Assembly: GCA_035772785.1 (NCBI GenBank)
Contig: JAOCPU010000029.1
Coordinates: 310,001 to 374,000 of the forward strand
DNA: 64,000 nucleotides
Direction of reading: 5' to 3'
From: Phlebiopsis flavidoalba
Lineage: Eukaryota > Basidiomycota > Agaricomycetes > Polyporales > Phanerochaetaceae
Shown: piece by piece, positions 35,144 through 46,532 of the stretch
Layout of the letters: every line of letters begins with the position of its first letter
How positions within the stretch are numbered: position 1 is the first letter of the stretch
Translations under genes and position numbers: made by a program
The notes under the pieces: model-generated
Database searches by the model: none
Told to the model about the DNA's origin: nothing
The model's input: only the letters and a program-made list of their open reading frames with translations

Positions 35144-36477
35144 GGTATCGGACCGATCGGTTCGATGAGCGCTGAATAGTCCGTGAGCTGAGTAGGAACT
35201 TTTATGTACCCTCCTCAACAGACGCCGGATGCCGTATGGGGTGACCCTAACAGAGCAAACGCAGGACCTGATATGGGGGCCCCCCTTCCTTGCCATCGCT
35301 GATGCTCACCAAGGCTCTCGATCCTCGTAGTGTTCCGGGCTCGGGTTCGCCGCCACGTGGTGCGCCGCCTCCTGCGCGGCAAACCGCGCGCTTTGACGGG
35401 CACGGGCGGGCCGCTCTCCTGCGCGACGCGGGACTAAACTTTCGAGTTTCGACCGCATTCCCTCCGATGATCATTGAAGGACCATCGCGGTGAGAAGGGG
35501 TGTGTTCTTTTATTCATCTGTCGAGAGCTGGATGCGGGAATGCCGCACTGAAGGTATGCGAGGTGATCGAGGTAGATGGGTAGAGATAGAGGCACAGGTG
35601 TGCTCCTTCGTTTTTCCCCCCCAATTTTGCGGTCGTGAGCCTAGTTCACTGGCGAACGCTAGGTGGAAGACGGCGTATCTGTACCTAATCTGCGGTCATC
35701 TGAATGTTAGGGCTCTATGTACAGCTTCGCCTTGCGCAGGCACAACACCTCACTCTAGTCTCCCCGAGGCAGAGCGCGGACAGCTTTCGCTGTCTAGCCC
35801 TCACTGGCGCCCGGGGGTGGCGCTCCGTTTTCGTTCTCACCGAATGACAATAAGACGATCCCGAGCGTTCATCAGACGAACCTCCCGTCGACAGTCTGAA
35901 CGCTATAACCCGTGGTAAGCATAATCCGCCGCGCAGCTTTGTTTCCGCCCCTGCTGGTAGGTAGCGCGTAACGCGTCCGCGAAATTTCGACTCGGTGGTG
36001 TTGACAGTGTTCAAATTGCTGGCATCTACTGTCTCAAACTGATTGTTATTATAATAGCTTTGGGCCTCCACCCCCTGCATGACAGACTATACTTCAGAAC
36101 TAGTCGGGGTTTGTGGTTACCACTAAGCTTCTCTCGCTGCTGCTGCCAACACCGACTATTTGAATGCCTGGAACCCAGATCTCAGCTGTCTCTGTGTGCC
36201 CTTCCCCCTTCCGCAGGTAGGAAGGCCTCCTTGTTACTAAGCACGACCTAGTGCGATATACAATTCATTCTATCAGCCAGCGAGGCCTTTTGAGCCTTTG
36301 ATTACCGTGGGAGCTCAAACAATAGATCATCTGGTCAGTCCTTACGCAGAAAATGAGGAAACCGCGTGTTCGCTGCCTATCCACGTACTCCGCTCTCTCT
36401 CTCCCCAGTGTTCTTGGTCGGTTTAACAACAATCGCAAACACGCATCGGGGTGAACTATTGACATCTGGCTCCAACA

Positions 36478-39400
36478 ATGTCAAAGAAGGGTCCAGGACG
36501 CCAGGGTCGCGGTGACGATAGGCCTCCATTTCGCGACGCCGCTGCTTAGTTATGGCGTAAGGGTGCCTTGGGAGGCTCGCTCCAGTGCCCTGGTTTATCG
36601 CTGTGGCTGAGAGAGGGCTGAATCTCTTAGTTTTGAACGTGTCAAGGTCCAGCTATTCGTTTACAGGTCCGTCGGGGAGACTTGCTTTAACAGCGGATAT
36701 ACGTCAAATTATGCAGGAATCTCGGGTCAATGAAACGAAACGAGCCGAGAGTTTTGTATCAAGAAGCACAAACATTGGCGGGCCCTTCTGGATGAAGTGA
36801 GTCCAGAAGCTTGAACAAGGCTAAAAAAGCAAGTTCCAAAGTCTTGTCAGATCTGAGCTGGTCGTGGTTCGAAGGAACTCACAGGATCTGTGCGTATGGG
36901 ACCTGAAAACGTAAATCCCCGCGTGTTTGTGGATGGTTCTTGTATTTGCTAATGTAATTGAACTACGTAGTGGCAATCGACGAGCTACAGAAGCGCACAG
37001 GAGAGCTGAGAGGCGGAAGGGATTTTTGGGGTCTATCAAACAATTTATCTACGCAGGATTACGAGAGACGAGTCGCTACTGGAAGAAATGAAGACGAAGC
37101 TGGGACAAGTGATTAAGAATTTCGAAGTATGCACTCCAATCTAGACGAGTAGCTTGCCTGTGGTTCTAACATACATGATACGGCAGATTCGCAGCGGTCA
37201 ACTATCGCATAGAAAACGGTACTTAATGATCATTGTATAGAGCAAGCAAAGGTATGTTTCTCAAGCTCATGGCAAGACGCGAAGCTATTTTTTCTGATCT
37301 TTGGCCGTAAATGACACCGGGACTATCAGGACGCAGGTGCGAAATCAAGTCCCTTCATTGGGTTTTCATCGCTGCCCCTTATCCTCCGGCTAATCAAGTG
37401 TTATTTAGAAGACAGAGAATTCCTAAAATCAATCACCTATGCCAACGCAGGCTATCGCTCCGTCGCCCCAATGAAGAGCGAATTCATGGAAGGTTCTCGC
37501 GTCGAGATGTTCACAGAACTGGACCTTTGGGCTTCATGCGACTTTCCCAGCAACCAATCCCAAGCGATTCTACTGGCTGAGCGCGGCGCGGGAGTTGGCA
37601 AGTCGGCCCATTGCATTTCAGCTCTGCGAACGTCCTTGATCATAAGTCAACCCTTGGTGCCTCCTTTTTCTTTAGGCCCCGGGGAAGCGGTGACCTCGCT
37701 TCAGCTCAACTCTTATTTCCCACTCTGGCGCGTCAGCTTGCTATTTCCCAGCCTTATCTTCGCCCTCATCTCGTCAATGCAATACGAAAATTTTGTCGAC
37801 CACGGAGATGGCAGCTGAATGCAAAGTACGGCATTCGAGGACCTCGTTCAGACTCCACTCCATAAAGCACAGCACATCCAAACCAATCCTACATCGCCTG
37901 ATCATCGTAGTCGATGGTCGTTGACGAGTGTCGTGATCGTGACCGTGTCCCCGAACTTCTACACTACCTACTGGAGCTCATTGACAAGTTCCCTTGGTTT
38001 ATATATATTTGTCGCTTCCCGCCCCGATCCAATCATTATCGCGCCTGCTACTGGCTAAGCACTCAATTGGTGTATAAATAATAAAAAAAAAAGTTTTTAA
38101 AAAAAAAATAAAACAAAAAAGAAAACATCACTGCAACCTAAACGACGAGGACTGTTATCAATGGAGAGACGAAAGTGGAACGTTATCCTCCGGGAAACCG
38201 GTGCCACAAAAATCCCGGGATATTGAACAAATACGTGGAAAAGAGTCCCGGCGTCACTCTCCCAACTGGGTCCACACGGGCCAATAGGGTGTTCAATATA
38301 TGCCCGTGGTCCGCCCGTATCCGCTTTCTAGACACATATCCACGACCACCCAGAGGAACAATTCGAAACGGTTTACTCCGCCCTACATCCCGTCGGTGGA
38401 GCAGGACTAGAATCAGCTCTAGACTCGCTCTATCTTCTAAATACTCGAATCCGCATTCCCCCCTACGACTCCTAGATCAGGCAGAGGCGCGTCAAAATAG
38501 GATTTCGTCCTTATGTCTAGGAACACGATTGCTTGCTGGGATAGAATCTACTACTACACCGGCGTCTCTCTCCTATCGTCGCAGCCTTCTTTGACCCTGA
38601 TCTCTCACTGGACGATGTCACCCAATCATTTGATCTGCTACGCTCTCTTATTCGAACCGATACAAAAGGCAAAGGTCTACCCAAGTCACAGGCGTGTCCA
38701 TCCAGGAGTTTTTTGGTTCGACAGTCAACGCTGGCCATACAGAGCGCCTCTAAACTGTGTAGACCAAAGCCAAGTGGCATGCCCACATCCTTTCCGTCAT
38801 GTTTGTTCGTGACTGTGCACTTTCGGAGGGCTGGAATCGTTGGTGTTGCCAGTCGCGATCAATCGTCTCGAGTCCTATCAGCAAGAAGCCACGGGGAGCA
38901 TTTGACTTTCGCTACATTGCTACGACTTATTCATGACAGATGGAGCGAGCGCCTTGAAGAGGGTTTAGAAGCATTTCTCTGACATCGGAGAAGCTGATGC
39001 ACTATAGCGGCATTCAATGCTTTTTGCTGAGGCAGCCTCTTACATGGGCACGTATGGATACGACTCTTACAATTGGTTTGGATCGACTTAAATACACGGG
39101 ATCTGTTGGGAGGATTAAATGCCAGACTTGCATAGACAATGAAGGTGTCTATCTGGCGCATCCTCCGAGTCATAGAAAAGGCTATCATATTAAACCAGAG
39201 GTGAGGATGGTTATTCAAACCTATTGTTCGGGTGCCTAAAGTATTGCGCGGTCGGACTCATCACTTTCTACGCGGAAATAGGTTCAGCAGACAATCCCCG
39301 TGGACCAGCCAAAAGCCCTTCATCAAGCCATTATATAGGGCTGTTTTTTGAGTATAGTGAAAGATGGTGGGAGGGGCACGGAGCATCGAGACAATAGGGC

Positions 39401-39560
39401 AGTCACCCATTTACCATCGGACTTTGATACGTCCATGCCCTGTTTTTCATGAGTCCAACGGCCCTTATGTTTCGAGGATACCGTGAGCTTCATTGGGACC
39501 TGGCTAAGAAATATCATGACAATGGGGTTGAAAGGTGTTTGGTATATTAAAATCATGACC
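36478..39560 (+). pseudogene. NACHT-domain NTPase, copy B (degraded)
   Basis: This follows copy A throughout. An ATG at 36478 opens MSKKGPGRQGRG. Further on the NMKSEYM-type block appears as PMKSEFMEGSRVEMFTELDL (about 37468-37530), and Walker A is reduced to GAGVGKSA (about 37588-37611) with the following helix in a different frame. GASFFF and LFPTLARQLAISQPYLRPHL (about 37708-37770) are preserved. Walker B (about 37893-37925) is split by shifts, and FVASRPDPIIIAPATG ends just before an A-rich insertion at about 38081-38128. C-terminal blocks such as DPDLSLDD-like and VHPGVF/IQEF can still be traced to about 39560. Stops and shifts exceed those of copy A, so I call it a probable pseudogene. 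Confidence 0.65.
38081..38128 (+). repeat. A-rich insertion in NACHT copy B
   Basis: An almost pure A stretch with short T, G and C interruptions sits where copy A continues without a gap (around 31975, just after the RPDPNI block and before the HCNMND block). It could be the tail of a retroposed sequence, an expanded simple repeat or an assembly fault. Confidence 0.7.
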
Positions 39561-39784
39561 CTTGGTGCATGTAAACAAGAAATCCGACAATAAATTCACG
39601 CTAACGTAATGCAGCAGTTTATCTTCATCATGTATACAATAAAATATACTACCTCTGCTAGAGTATACTGTTGGCGATTGGTGGGAGGGGGGGGTGGCGA
39701 TTTCAACAAACTGATGGGATAGAAAGACACAAGATTTTTTATTGGATTATAGTGCAGACAAGCCATCTTCATAGCGTGTCCGAC

Positions 39785-41000
39785 CTACCCGACGACCTTC
39801 CCGTCAACGATCTGCGAAACGTCGATAGTCGCACGGCCTTACAGCATTGCCCGGCGCTCCATCGTCGCGCCAAACGTCGGGCTTATGCGGTTCGAGCTAT
39901 TGTGTTCCGAGTGCCCCTACACAGCGGTTAGATATGTTGGAGCAGGAAAAGGGAGGTTAAGGGGAAGGGGGCGCACCGGTCATGATGAGGGTCCGGCACG
40001 ACATAACCAAGTGCCTTTGATTGACGATCATGAGGGCTCGGCGGGATTCATGGTGAGCCCGCACGAGTGTGTCGTCCCGCTCCTTCAGCAGGTCGGTGAT
40101 CCATGCCAGGGCATTTTTGGCAGAGAATGTTGGCCCATCGGGCAGTCGCGGTCTGCTACACTAAGTTCATGTTTATAGAGCGAGTAAGGAGCCAGGGAGA
40201 GGGCTCACCGGTGACTGCTGGCGATACACGGCACAGTGATAACGTATTCCATGGTCCTGCTGCTCGAACTGCGTGGTCGTGGGTTGAGCATGGCGTAGAG
40301 GTCTCAGTTGGTGTCACGACACGTGTCCTCTACGCGCTGCTGCCCGTAGATTCGCGCAACATCATCGGGTAATCGACCGACGTACGCTGTTGCACTTCGC
40401 CATATGACGATGCTCGGGAGCGCGAGCACATCGGTGATCCATAATCATAGGTGAACGATCCTGCATACTTCACGTGGGTACGACGACAAACGGAGCCCCT
40501 CACTTCTCGGGGACGAACACGGCGCGGTCGGACTGAATGAGGGAATAAACTGTTCCGCGGGGCCTGGCGAGCGACTTGCGGAGGTGGTTCAGTTACCTAG
40601 ATGATAATTTTTGACCAATACACGCTATTGATAACGGCACCCTAGGCGGTCATGAGCTGCCCGACTACATTGCCAAGGCCATCCGTGTGCGACACGTCGG
40701 CCTTTCGCTGAGGTGGTTTTGTCGAGGTTGATTTCTGCTGCTTGACGCGAGATGATGACTATACTCGCTACGGAGAACGCCGTGGTGCCTTTCGCCAGAA
40801 CGATGGCGACGTCAACACCTTCGCTAGTCCATTCATTAGTGCCTGCTGAGATAGTACCTAGATTATACGGGGCGGAAACGTCAGCCTCCTTCGGTTCGCG
40901 GTGAGTAGGTACGGAAAGCGGCACCGTTTAATTGCATCTGAGCGAGCACGAGAATACATATTGTCGCAGACCCTAACCTGTCGATGAGTGCGAGCTAATA
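39785..41000 (-). pseudogene. Thi4 thiazole synthase, copy B (degraded)
   Basis: The minus strand ends in RQIVDGKVVG with TAG at 39785-39787, the expected Thi4 C-terminus. Upstream, patches corresponding to SPTFGATM, the LLKELG block (GAGCGGGACGACACACTCG region, about 40070), the VSATG block (about 40225) and PLSVP/EADVSAP (about 40870-40920) line up with copy A. The Rossmann region is not readable as a nucleotide-binding motif, and the cysteine segment cannot be found intact. Damage goes well beyond copy A, consistent with loss of function after duplication. Confidence 0.6.
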
Positions 41001-41009
41001 GTCACTATG

Positions 41010-41630
41010 CGTGGTTGCTCCGATAACTGTCCGGGTAGGCGCGGTTCTTTTCGTACTGTTGCCAGAGCAGGGGCCGTTTTTACCTTCGCATCTCGGAGGA
41101 TGGAGCCTCGGTTCTGGATCGCTGCTTCATATGTGCGCTTCATAGTAGGGCGTGAGACGAAGGGGGTGCTCAGACCTACCGGTCCATAGACCGTGGGCGA
41201 CGCCTGGGATGAGCGAGGCGGGGGCTTTTCTTTCTTTCTCGGACTATAGGGGTGCCTGGTTCGGTTTCCCTCATAATTGGAGCATGCTAGGGAGGGCCTG
41301 TGAAATGGACGTCTGAATGGACTCTCGCACTATGGGTTACAGTATGATTGCCATCACTTGCACTTGCAAAGACGCCTGTAACGGTTGACATCAGCTCACA
41401 ACTGCGTCGCTCACGCGAGTATTTAGATCCCCCGATTGCCCTTTGTGAGCATCCAGCACGGCGGACTAAACAGGTCAGTCTAGGCAATATTCTTCCCGTA
41501 GCTTTTGTGGCACCCGGGAACCATCGCGAGATGACAGCCTGTCGTTTATTCTCGGTTAACACGGAGCTAGGTGACGGTTAGTTCTCTACTCGTCCCCTAC
41601 TTTAATCATTACTTTTCTTTTCCATGACAT
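41010..41630. other. No recognisable gene
   Basis: Right edge of duplication unit B and DNA before the DUF6535 gene. Frames of 91 codons (-) and 77 codons (+) overlap at 41287-41581 without recognisable content. Confidence 0.35.
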
Positions 41631-41639
41631 TACTGTTGG

Positions 41640-44600
41640 GTCTCGTGAGATGAAACGATATAAGTCATCACGCGGTGGCGTGCGGTCCTGTAGTGCTCGT
41701 CAATCATCGGCAATTTTCTAGACATTGCCACTATCCTTAAGCACTGCTGGACTATTGGCGCCCTAACTCGCCTTGGAATAAGGATTCTGTTGGCCACACT
41801 ACCGGCTCTCGATGTGTGGGGCGGGGTAGCCGACAACACCACCTTCTTAAGTACGGATTGGAGGACCGCAAGATACAGGGCGACCGCAGAGGACTTGTGG
41901 ACACTCTACTTGGATTCAGTGAGGTCATTCCTTCCGCGCGATTCCTTTTGTAAGTCGTGAAGATTTCGGTTCTGACAAAGCTGCGCACGACACCGGCTGG
42001 ATTATTTTCCTCTATTCTTTCTGCGTTTGTTGTACAGACCTATCAGCTCCTTCAGCAGGATAACTTTCAGGTCACAAATCACTCCTTGCTTTCGGTATTT
42101 CTCAATTTGTCCCCTTCTGCCTCGATTTCCAGTGTCCCCATCAAGGTGAAACGCTAGCATCATGGAGACTCCTTGAGTTCCCCATCATGGTATCACTTGC
42201 GCCCACAAATGCTCGTATGGATCAACGCCTTGTTTTTTGCGAGCGCATGGTCCTTAGGTTGTGTCAGTCTTGCAGCTGCTCTAGGCTTTGGTCGGCATTC
42301 GCGCCAAGAAATGGCTTAGGAAGTACATGCAATGGAACTCCCCCCTCACACCCCCTCGGGATAACATCCTGGTGCGCCAAATACTCGTCGAATCCTGGGA
42401 GAGCTGGAACACTGGACGTCACGATATCCTTCATTCCGGCCTCCTCGAGCTGGCGATTGATCCTCTTTCCTATGCCGGCATCGGTGGTACTTCTCTGGAA
42501 CCGCATGGACGATGTGGTAGCCAACGCATAGCACTGCACTGCGATAGTCGCAGTTTTCCTTCTCATCATTGCCGCCTTCACGATACTTCCTATCTTCAAC
42601 CTTGTCAAGCGCTGTCCGTACAAATCACCAATTTCATGGGCACTTGTCGCTACATTCGAGCGCCGTAGCATCCATCACGGCCTCGTATAGCTTCGCCTCC
42701 TCAGAATGGTTCTTGTGGTATTACTCAACGATAAAGACGACCCTTCCAAATCCATCACTCGATTCAGGACCCTCGACTTTCGTCGCTGAAATTTTCGCTG
42801 CTCACATATCGTATCAGAGCGCTTCTGCTCAAGGGCGTTTGGATTTCCAAGGACTGGGAGAAGAACATCGCTTCAAGCTGGGCATCGACTCTGACAACAT
42901 GGAGGGAAAGAGACCTGGATAGTGCTCGCATTACGGGACTTCGCTTCGGAAATTGGTGGCAGAAGGCACGCGACGCGTTAGGTGCAGCTAAAGTCGAACT
43001 CGCACAAGAGCTTGTCTCCCTTAGACGAAGACGGCAACTTCACTTAGGGAGCCTATGAGCACGTCAGGCTCCCTCCCGTGCCCGAGGGCCACCCATAGGA
43101 AGCGCTCCTGGCGGACATCAGCCAATCTGCGCTTCTCGTACGTGCGCTTTCATGGGTTCAACGGGAGTCACAAAAGACATGCAGATCAGCAAGTACCTTC
43201 GCGAGTGTATTAGCTCGCACTTCACCCGGAAGAGTCGCTGAAGCTTTCGAACATCAGCTGGTATTCGCTCTCACATAGTGGCAGATTGGTGTATTGCTAG
43301 TGCCATCTTTCGCAGGGGCGACCCTTTCAATGAATCCAGCTAGCGTTGTTACCAGACGGTGAAAGCATCTCTTCCAAGCCCCGGACGGTGACGGGTCCTC
43401 CGACGGCCTTGGCTGTTTTCGTGGACTCGTTTTTTTTTTTTGGGACAATTCAGACGACGAAGCTGCCGAGTTCAAGATGGATCTTGCTGCACATCACGCC
43501 CATATCTGGAACAATCGGACAAGGCGGAGTCGCACATCCTACTGCTGGTCCTGTACATCCGATCTACAGCACATCATTGCGTTGCTGCATGTCTCCCGCC
43601 GACGATTTCCCTCTGCGTACACGAACGCTCAAGCACGCGCGCTTACGAGCTCATCAGCGTTCTCAATCAAGCACTACACTCCTAAGGAACGACACTCCTA
43701 CCACGAGGCCGTCGAAAAGCAGACTGCTACTAATTATATAGAGCAGGCTTGGGCCGGTCCTCTCCGATCTGACTTCTCGTTCAGTATCAGGCAATCGATT
43801 CTTTCCCTGCAGTCACCGTCCTCCTGGGTCTCAAAGCTCTCGAAGTTGCCTTCACAGTTTGCAAAGGTCACACGTTGACAACTGTGGGAACATCGGTAGC
43901 CCGTGGTTTTGTCTCTGCCCATCGACCCGAACCTCACCGATCCGCATTTTTTCCCTTGCTGTAGAGGTTATCCAAGCGGACAGTATGGAATGGCTGGCTT
44001 ACTACCAAAAACGCTGCTCTAAAAAGGGACTATTTTATCGGCGAACTTCCGCGACTCAGAACGGACGAACTGCTTAAGCTCATATATTGTAGCGTTCCCT
44101 CACCCGGTCGGTTCACGACTATTTCAACTTACAGGCAAACCTCAAGCACACCTCAAAATGCGAGCCGGTCCAACTCTATTAGACGCGACATTACTGACCA
44201 ACAATGGTTCAAAAAGGGAGCCCTCGAGGCAAGCGAAGCGGAGGACCGTACTCCAGAACGTCCGTTTCGACACCCCCGATGATCGAACATCAGACGACGA
44301 TACGGGGCATCAGGTCTAACGGGAAGCCACTCTGAGCCGCCCCCGAGGAGGATATGCCATGAACCACAAACGCGAGAGTCTCATGCTATCCCAACGCTTC
44401 CGACGAATCTCTACACTTGTTTCGAATACCATTACCGCGAGTGAGAAACGGAAACCATCGTCTGGCGGGACCCAAAAGGTGAAGACAACGAGAGTATCTC
44501 CACAGCAGTCTGTTGAGCATCTTCATGCCAAACCGCGAAACCTGCGAAGAAAACTGAGCATTTTGATCGATGGCTACCAGACGCCCATCCCACTGGGACC

Positions 44601-44984
44601 AGGGGTGTCGAGGCTTATGAACGTGCCAAGTATGCCTGCCAACATTGTTTGCCCGATATCCAACTGATCTCCCGATATACTCCATGGCTCGTACTACCCC
44701 ACGGAGAAGGAGAAATGAAGACGAGGCATGAGCCCCATACTCGACTCGCTTTGCCTGAGGGCGCCGGAACACAGCCCTCGAGTACCATGTCCGGCCGCTG
44801 GCGCATCCCGGTAAAGCTTCGAGCCTGGTTCCGGAGGGCGTCAACACGGGAAGACATAGTTGACGTTGAAAGGGCACCTGGGACACCAGGAATACTTGAA
44901 CGAGACAGCGGAGACAAGGACCTCTCGCAGCGTTGGACGAAGACGTTAGTCTCGCCAGGACGTATCGTGTTAGAGGACACCTAG
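41640..44984 (+). CDS. DUF6535-domain membrane protein
   Basis: Agaricomycete genomes carry many proteins with this N-terminal membrane domain; function unknown. The hallmark AGLFSSILSAFVVQ-like helix and VQTYQLLQQDNFQVTN read at about 41993-42082. A second helix block (NALFFASAWSLGCVSLAAAL) appears near 42222-42290, then MQWNSPLTPPRDNILVRQIL (about 42328-42390). ILFPMPASVVLLW-type and IAVFLLIIAAF-type helices, and a KRCPYKSPISWA block across frames, follow at about 42460-42650. The long cytoplasmic part continues through DLAAHHAHIWNNRTR (about 43477-43521) and ends near 44984. The exact start and exon borders are uncertain, and the frame shifts repeatedly. Confidence 0.7.
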
Positions 44985-45307
44985 CCTGGGATACGATCGT
45001 GTCGATGACATACTCCCCTCCGTTGTCGAGTCGAGTTTCCAGACACCGAATACGCTCTATTGCCCATCGGACTCCAACAACAAATGAACATCAGGCCTCT
45101 ATGGACGTCCCCCCACTAATGAATCAGATATACCCTTGCTAGTACCCCATGCACTCGAATCAACACAGGTCGCTTCGACGGCAACCTTGTTAATTATCCA
45201 TAACCCACGACGAAGACGGAATAAACCAACCCTAGACACGCATATATGGGCATGAACAGTAGATTCATCTTAGCACCCGCCAGTTGATACCAGGATCAAT
45301 AACTTTA

Positions 45308-45340
45308 CAGTGCTTTGCATATGAGACTGGAGTCGCGCGA
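45308..45340 (+). repeat. Left terminal inverted repeat
   Basis: This arm pairs with 46493-46524 on the opposite strand, differing at one base in the core (GAGACT here against GAAACT there). Confidence 0.75.
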
Positions 45341-46492
45341 ATCTTTATCGAAGAGAGTGTATTTTGGCTCGCCGCAAAAATAAACCAATAAAGGGTAGCA
45401 AAAGAGATCACACCATGTCACAAGGGCCACTTTGTATGTCACGGCCAAAGCAGAGCCAGGGGTCACTCTACAGTACCTCCTGGCAGAAGATGGACGATTT
45501 GACGCTCGAGATCGAGAAGATGACAATGGAAAGAGCGAACTGAAAGAGCCATATGCATCCTTGTCCGGTATTACAGTTCTGTGTATTGTGTTCTGCCAGA
45601 GCATTGAGAGGTCCAAGGGTTTCTGCCTTCACTAGCTTGAAAGCAAATTAATAAACCATGACGGCGATGATAGCCGTTACCACAATGCACCTGCTAGATA
45701 GCCACCGAAAAGGCTATACTCGCCACACTTCAGTAAGTTCGAGAAATGTCGCTTCCAATCGAAATCTCCACCAAGCTTGCAGGCTTCAAAGTCGAAGTCC
45801 ATTGAGAGACCCGTGTTTTTGAGTAGTGGGATGCGGAGGGATAATTCTCAATGTTTGGTGGTTCTCTATGGTAGCTGGGGAAGTCAAACAAGGTAGTAGA
45901 ACGTCGGAAGGGGGGAGACGGTGCATGCTCAATGAATGAGAGTCGAGCGTAGGAATACGTTGGAGCGCCCACATCGGGCACCTGGTCGGTCCACACGCGC
46001 CTGGAATGTGCTGAGCCGTCGCGCGACTCGCCACTTGTTCCCCGACACCGACCACACGGACGCCCTGCTCTCAGTTGTACGACATGCTAAACAACTACAG
46101 CCAACGTGATTATACGCAAAGGGGTTTATTTTTAGTATGAATGAGCGCAAGCTTTAATGGATCCTACAAAATGTGGTGAGTCGCTCTCCCCGGTAGTAGC
46201 CCTTCCTCGGTCACCCCGCGTTTTACCCTGACTTCATCCTCAGTACGGAGGACCTTAGAACTCAGTACATATCATGTGCAGGTATTCCCGACATTATTCT
46301 TACGAGCATGAAAGGGTAGGTTTCCCAGAGTCGGTGGTGCATAAGGGGTGGGGGGAGAACATATCTTTACCTGTATTGCCTAGTCACGCTTGCTGCTCGC
46401 TCAAGGGATGTGACGACGCAATGTGACGTCCCCAGCTACTTGATATGGCTGGGTTTTGTTTGCGCGGGCCAAATAGTTTTCGGGGGCGAAAA

Positions 46493-46524
46493 CGCGCGAC
46501 TCCAGTTTCATATGCAAAGCACTG
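46493..46524 (-). repeat. Right terminal inverted repeat
   Basis: Reverse complement of the left arm, ending in CACTG at 46524. Confidence 0.75.
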
Positions 46525-46532
46525 TATCTTAG

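Larger units (their letters stand above)
35296..41100. repeat. Tandem duplication, unit B (NACHT gene plus Thi4)
   Basis: Second unit of the duplication, directly abutting unit A, with the same order: shared leader (35301-35500), NACHT gene (+), Thi4 (-). Both genes are more damaged than in unit A, and an A-rich insertion interrupts the NACHT gene. The right boundary is not sharp; Thi4-like sequence continues to about 41000. Confidence 0.65.
45308..46524. mobile_element. Possible hAT-like non-autonomous element (1.2 kb)
   Basis: Inverted terminal repeats begin CAGTGCTTTGCATATGA at 45308 and end TCATATGCAAAGCACTG at 46524. The near-perfect inner part extends to CGCGCG, about 32 bases with one mismatch. 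Weaker inverted similarity continues inward for roughly 50-60 bases more. CAGTG ends are typical of hAT transposons. The 8 bases outside, TAACTTTA (45300-45307) and TATCTTAG (46525-46532), agree at 5 of 8 positions, so a degraded 8-base target duplication is possible. No transposase was recognised inside, so it would be non-autonomous. Confidence 0.5.

Noticed and set aside
35144..35300. TPP riboswitch in the Thi4 leader
   Set aside because: Fungal thiamine genes can carry one, but I found no CTGAGA core with the partner conserved block on the minus strand upstream of the 35143 start.
45308..46524. Autonomous transposase inside the inverted-repeat element
   Set aside because: No hAT dimerisation motif or RNase-H-like catalytic block could be read in any frame; the longest internal frame is about 89 codons.
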